From positions 1 through 6,196 of the forward strand of contig CASQEL010000130.1 in assembly GCA_949427775.1 (NCBI GenBank): a stretch of DNA of 6,196 nucleotides, in the 5' to 3' direction. Shown here piece by piece: positions 3,897 to 6,196 of the stretch. Made by a program: the position numbers and the translations under genes. The DNA is from an uncultured Desulfovibrionaceae bacterium (GTDB lineage Bacteria > Desulfobacterota > Desulfovibrionia > Desulfovibrionales > Desulfovibrionaceae). Numbering within the stretch: the first letter of the stretch is position 1; every line of letters starts with the position of its first letter. The notes under the pieces were generated by a model. That model was not told the DNA's origin. It made no database searches and saw only the letters and a program-made list of their open reading frames with translations.

Positions 3897-5840
3897 TCAG
3901 GTGCGATCAGGCCCTTTCCGATGGGTTCCGGCCCCGCCTTTCGACCTGGAAAGGCTCTTGCCTTCGGATTCAAATTCTTGCCTAATCCTGCGAATTCGTG
4001 TTCTGCCTACATGGGCATCTTTCAGCTCTTCGACTATCTCGCGTTCCGAGAATCCGGATTCAAGCAATTCTCTTATCCGTAGTTCAATCGCGTCTTCCAC
4101 TTTGCGGGTCGTCCATGAGCATTGCCCGCGCTCGTCAATGGTCAGCATGGCTTCAAAGGGTTCCGTGTCCTCTCCGTACAAGCCCCGCGCCTTGGTGAAG
4201 TGCACCTCGAATCTTGCGCCCTGTTCGGCCCTGTAATCGCCGGGACGCTTCAGCTCGATGACGGTATCAAGAATATCCTCTTTCGCGCCTGTGCCGCGCT
4301 GTGAGCCGTTTTTTCCGGCATGGTGGACGAGCAGCACGGACACGCCGCGACGGCGCAAGGTCAGGAGCCACTCCTGAACGGGCATCCAGGAATCTTCATC
4401 ATTGGCCTTGCCGGTTCGAGCGAGCGTTGCGATGTTGTCCACCACGACAAGAGCCACATCTTCCAGAAACGGTTCCACCGCCTCCTGTCCTTCCTTCGTT
4501 CCAAGGTTCGGCATGGGGCCATCCTGTTCGTCCGGCGTCAGAATCCGCAGCATGTCCGGGTCGGTTATGTCACTCTCCGCGCTCATGGCGATGTTTTTCA
4601 GGCGTTCCTGCAAGGTGACGGCGGGCATTTCCCCGTCGATGTACAGGACACGGGCGGGACGCGGGGCGAACCACCGCCCGAACACGCCCCCGCCGCTTGC
4701 CACGGCATAGGCGCAGGACAGGGCAAAGAACGTCTTTCCCACCCCACGCATGGCAAAAATCATGCTGAGGGATTGAACGGCCAGAACAGGGGCAAGAATC
4801 ATGTCGCGCGGCGGATATTCCCGTTGGATGAAGTCCGCGATATTCAGGCAACGATACGCCCCGGCCTTCTCCGGCAGGTGGACAGGAGAGGCTTCCCGCG
4901 CCTTTTCAATCACCGCCCGCACGGCGTCCAGCCCCCGCGCCTGGTGAAGGTCGTTGAAATCCGTTGCCCGTCCCTCATGCGCCGGGCAGACGGCCAGTGT
5001 GCCGCCCACGGACCGCGCGGCGGCGGTTGCCCTGGTGACGCCGGGATTGCCCCCGGTTTCGCAGTCGTTGTCGGCGCAAAGAATGATTTCCCGCTCCGGG
5101 TATTTCTCCCGCGCCACACGCGCCACGGCTTCCAGATTGCCGCAGTAGAAGGCCACAAGCCCGGCGTGCCCTGTGGACGTGCAGACGGAAAGCACGGTAG
5201 CCACGCCCTCACCGATGAGCAGGGGGCCGTCCTCGTCCCCGTCCCTTGCCGGTATGGGGCAGTAGCAGCCCCCACTTTCCCCGCCCTTGAGGAACCGCTT
5301 GGTTCCGTCTCCGGCAATGAATTGCAGGTTTACAATCCGGTCTTCCGCATTCAGCACCGGAACCACCAGTCGCCCGTCCTGTGCCTCCCGCAAGTCGCCC
5401 AGAGGAAGAGCGCCCTTGCGGCTCAGGTAGGCGTTATCCGGCCCGGCAGGGGGAAAGACCTTTGGAGAGCGGAACAGCCCGCTTGCACGCCTGGCGATCT
5501 CCCTGCGGCGTTCTTCGAGCCGTTGCGCGGCCTCCTCCTTCTCCTGCCGGATACGCTCCCGCAGGGCTTCGCGTTCGGCCTCGGGCATGGCGTCAAGCGT
5601 GCCCTTTTCCCAGAGGGGAACCGTCCGGCCCTCGCCGCCCTCGTGGTAATTGCAAAGCCAGACATTGGGCGGCCAGTCCAGGTGCACCGCATAGCGCCCG
5701 TCCGTGCCGCTTGGTTTCTTCGTCGTGCCGCAGTACGCCAGCTCCCCGGAGCAGTCCGGAGCGCCGTCCACTACCAGATCCGCGGACGCAAGGGCGTCAA
5801 GAACGCGCCGCCGCAGTTCAGGGGAGTTGCCGCTACGCAT
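3897..5840 (-). CDS. Toprim primase / RepA-like replicative helicase fusion, 647 aa
   Basis: Predicted replication protein that makes primers and unwinds DNA for the element. Residues 1-85 resemble the N-terminal domain of phage/plasmid Toprim proteins (WPPNVWLCNYHEGG). Residues 86-118 are a charged helix. The Toprim domain spans about 205-300, with GEG (210-212, catalytic E211), ADND (256-259) and TDFND (293-297). A RecA/RepA-type ATPase follows: Walker A GVGKT (366-370), VLYIDGEMP (398-406), Walker B VALVVVDNI (462-470) and LLVHHAGK (503-510). The last ~65 residues are helical, HTH-like and basic. ATG at 5840 is chosen because AGGAGG lies 9 nt upstream; the open frame further upstream is the neighbour's coding DNA. 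It overlaps the preceding gene by 8 bp. The closest analogues are plasmid RepA-like and satellite-phage primase-helicases; no full zinc ribbon is visible. Confidence 0.9.
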   Translation of the reverse strand: MRSGNSPELRRRVLDALASADLVVDGAPDCSGELAYCGTTKKPSGTDGRYAVHLDWPPNVWLCNYHEGGEGRTVPLWEKGTLDAMPEAEREALRERIRQEKEEAAQRLEERRREIARRASGLFRSPKVFPPAGPDNAYLSRKGALPLGDLREAQDGRLVVPVLNAEDRIVNLQFIAGDGTKRFLKGGESGGCYCPIPARDGDEDGPLLIGEGVATVLSVCTSTGHAGLVAFYCGNLEAVARVAREKYPEREIILCADNDCETGGNPGVTRATAAARSVGGTLAVCPAHEGRATDFNDLHQARGLDAVRAVIEKAREASPVHLPEKAGAYRCLNIADFIQREYPPRDMILAPVLAVQSLSMIFAMRGVGKTFFALSCAYAVASGGGVFGRWFAPRPARVLYIDGEMPAVTLQERLKNIAMSAESDITDPDMLRILTPDEQDGPMPNLGTKEGQEAVEPFLEDVALVVVDNIATLARTGKANDEDSWMPVQEWLLTLRRRGVSVLLVHHAGKNGSQRGTGAKEDILDTVIELKRPGDYRAEQGARFEVHFTKARGLYGEDTEPFEAMLTIDERGQCSWTTRKVEDAIELRIRELLESGFSEREIVEELKDAHVGRTRIRRIRQEFESEGKSLSRSKGGAGTHRKGPDRT

Positions 5841-6192
5841 GGCTGGAATCCTCCTGTTCGGAGTTCCGGAGAACGGCGTCCGCCCCATATTTAGTGAACG
5901 GAAAATCCCGCTCCCCAAGGGCGATAGCAAGCTTGTCGTTAAGCAGGTCGAAGCAGAGTCTCGCACCCCACGGGACATCTTCCGGAAAAAGAAAGTCCCC
6001 TGGAGAAAGCAGCCGTTCCACGGCTTCCTGCAGGAAGACAGACAGGGCGCGCGCTTCATACAGAGCGTCCATCCTGTCGCTATGCCGCGGACATGCCGGG
6101 ACGCTTTCAGGAGCAACCCGGCGGGAACGGTTGGGGGTGGAGGAGGAAACGGCGCTCGAAACGGGGATTTGGAAGGTCGTGGAATCAGACAT
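5833..6192 (-). CDS. Hypothetical protein, about 119 aa, start uncertain at window edge
   Basis: The frame runs to the right edge. ATG at 6192 is only 4 bp from the end, so the ribosome site cannot be seen and the gene may start outside. Residues 1-35 are Ser/Pro-rich and probably disordered. Residues 42-110 look folded: a helix (ALYEARALSVFLQEAVERLL), a Phe/Pro stretch (GDFLFPEDVPWG) and a helix (ARLCFDLLNDKLAIAL). I do not recognise the family. The stop overlaps the primase-helicase start by 8 bp, and the helicase ribosome site lies within this gene's last codons. It is therefore very likely co-transcribed and coupled, and may be a small accessory or regulatory protein of the replication module. 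Confidence 0.7.
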   Translation of the reverse strand: MSDSTTFQIPVSSAVSSSTPNRSRRVAPESVPACPRHSDRMDALYEARALSVFLQEAVERLLSPGDFLFPEDVPWGARLCFDLLNDKLAIALGERDFPFTKYGADAVLRNSEQEDSSHA

Positions 6193-6196
6193 GGGA

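Noticed and set aside
4320..5894. Long plus-strand open frame opposite the primase-helicase
   Set aside because: It is the antisense shadow of a GC-rich gene. The product is His/Arg/Pro-rich with no domain, whereas the minus strand shows intact Toprim and Walker motifs.
5841..6116. Longer N-terminus for the primase-helicase starting at 6116
   Set aside because: This part is Cys/Arg/Ser-rich and unlike a folded domain, lies entirely in the coding DNA of the 5833-6192 gene, and lacks a ribosome site. AGGAGG precedes the ATG at 5840.

Overview
The window looks like part of a mobile or prophage-like replication module from a GC-rich proteobacterium. A Desulfovibrionales host (Desulfovibrio/Bilophila type) is my best guess. 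It rests on base composition, on a short DUF1640-type protein, and on the gene style (toprim-helicase, small ERCC4 nuclease, overlapping start/stop codons). The taxon is inference. No rRNA, tRNA, CRISPR array, transposase or integrase is visible.

Right half (2702-6196): four genes on the minus strand read right to left as a compact set. In order of transcription they are an unknown ~119-aa protein (5833-6192), a 647-aa primase-helicase (3897-5840), an unknown 228-aa protein (3142-3828) and a 147-aa ERCC4-fold nuclease (2702-3145). The first pair overlaps by 8 bp and the last pair by 4 bp (ATGA), which suggests translational coupling. The primase-helicase carries a Toprim domain (GEG; DND) followed by a RecA/RepA-like ATPase (GVGKT) and a helical C-terminus.

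The most striking feature is a 243-bp array (3648-3890) just downstream of the primase-helicase and running into the 5' part of the 228-aa gene. The hexamer ACTGGT occurs ten times there, in both orientations, plus one degenerate ACCGGT. The copies form a 13-bp-arm inverted repeat, a 26-bp near-palindrome and a 16-bp-arm inverted repeat. Beside a replicative primase-helicase, this is best read as an iteron-type replication origin and/or a multi-site operator. A -10-like TATAGG sits inside the last inverted repeat.

Middle (about 2100-2701): about 600 bp with no convincing gene and several strong GC-rich hairpins. Minus-strand frames there recall the Ash/C4 antisense-RNA region of P4-like elements (tentative). 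Next comes a short membrane-anchored coiled-coil protein of the DUF1640 type (1833-2099, minus), with a good ribosome binding site and a possible terminator.

Left (1-1830): one plus-strand gene of unknown function (115-897) is followed by about 930 bp of palindrome-rich DNA with terminator-like hairpins on both strands. Two weak overlapping minus-strand reading frames (1508-1657 and 1128-1511) lie in this stretch. The far left edge holds a small hairpin and a short imperfect inverted repeat upstream of the plus-strand gene.
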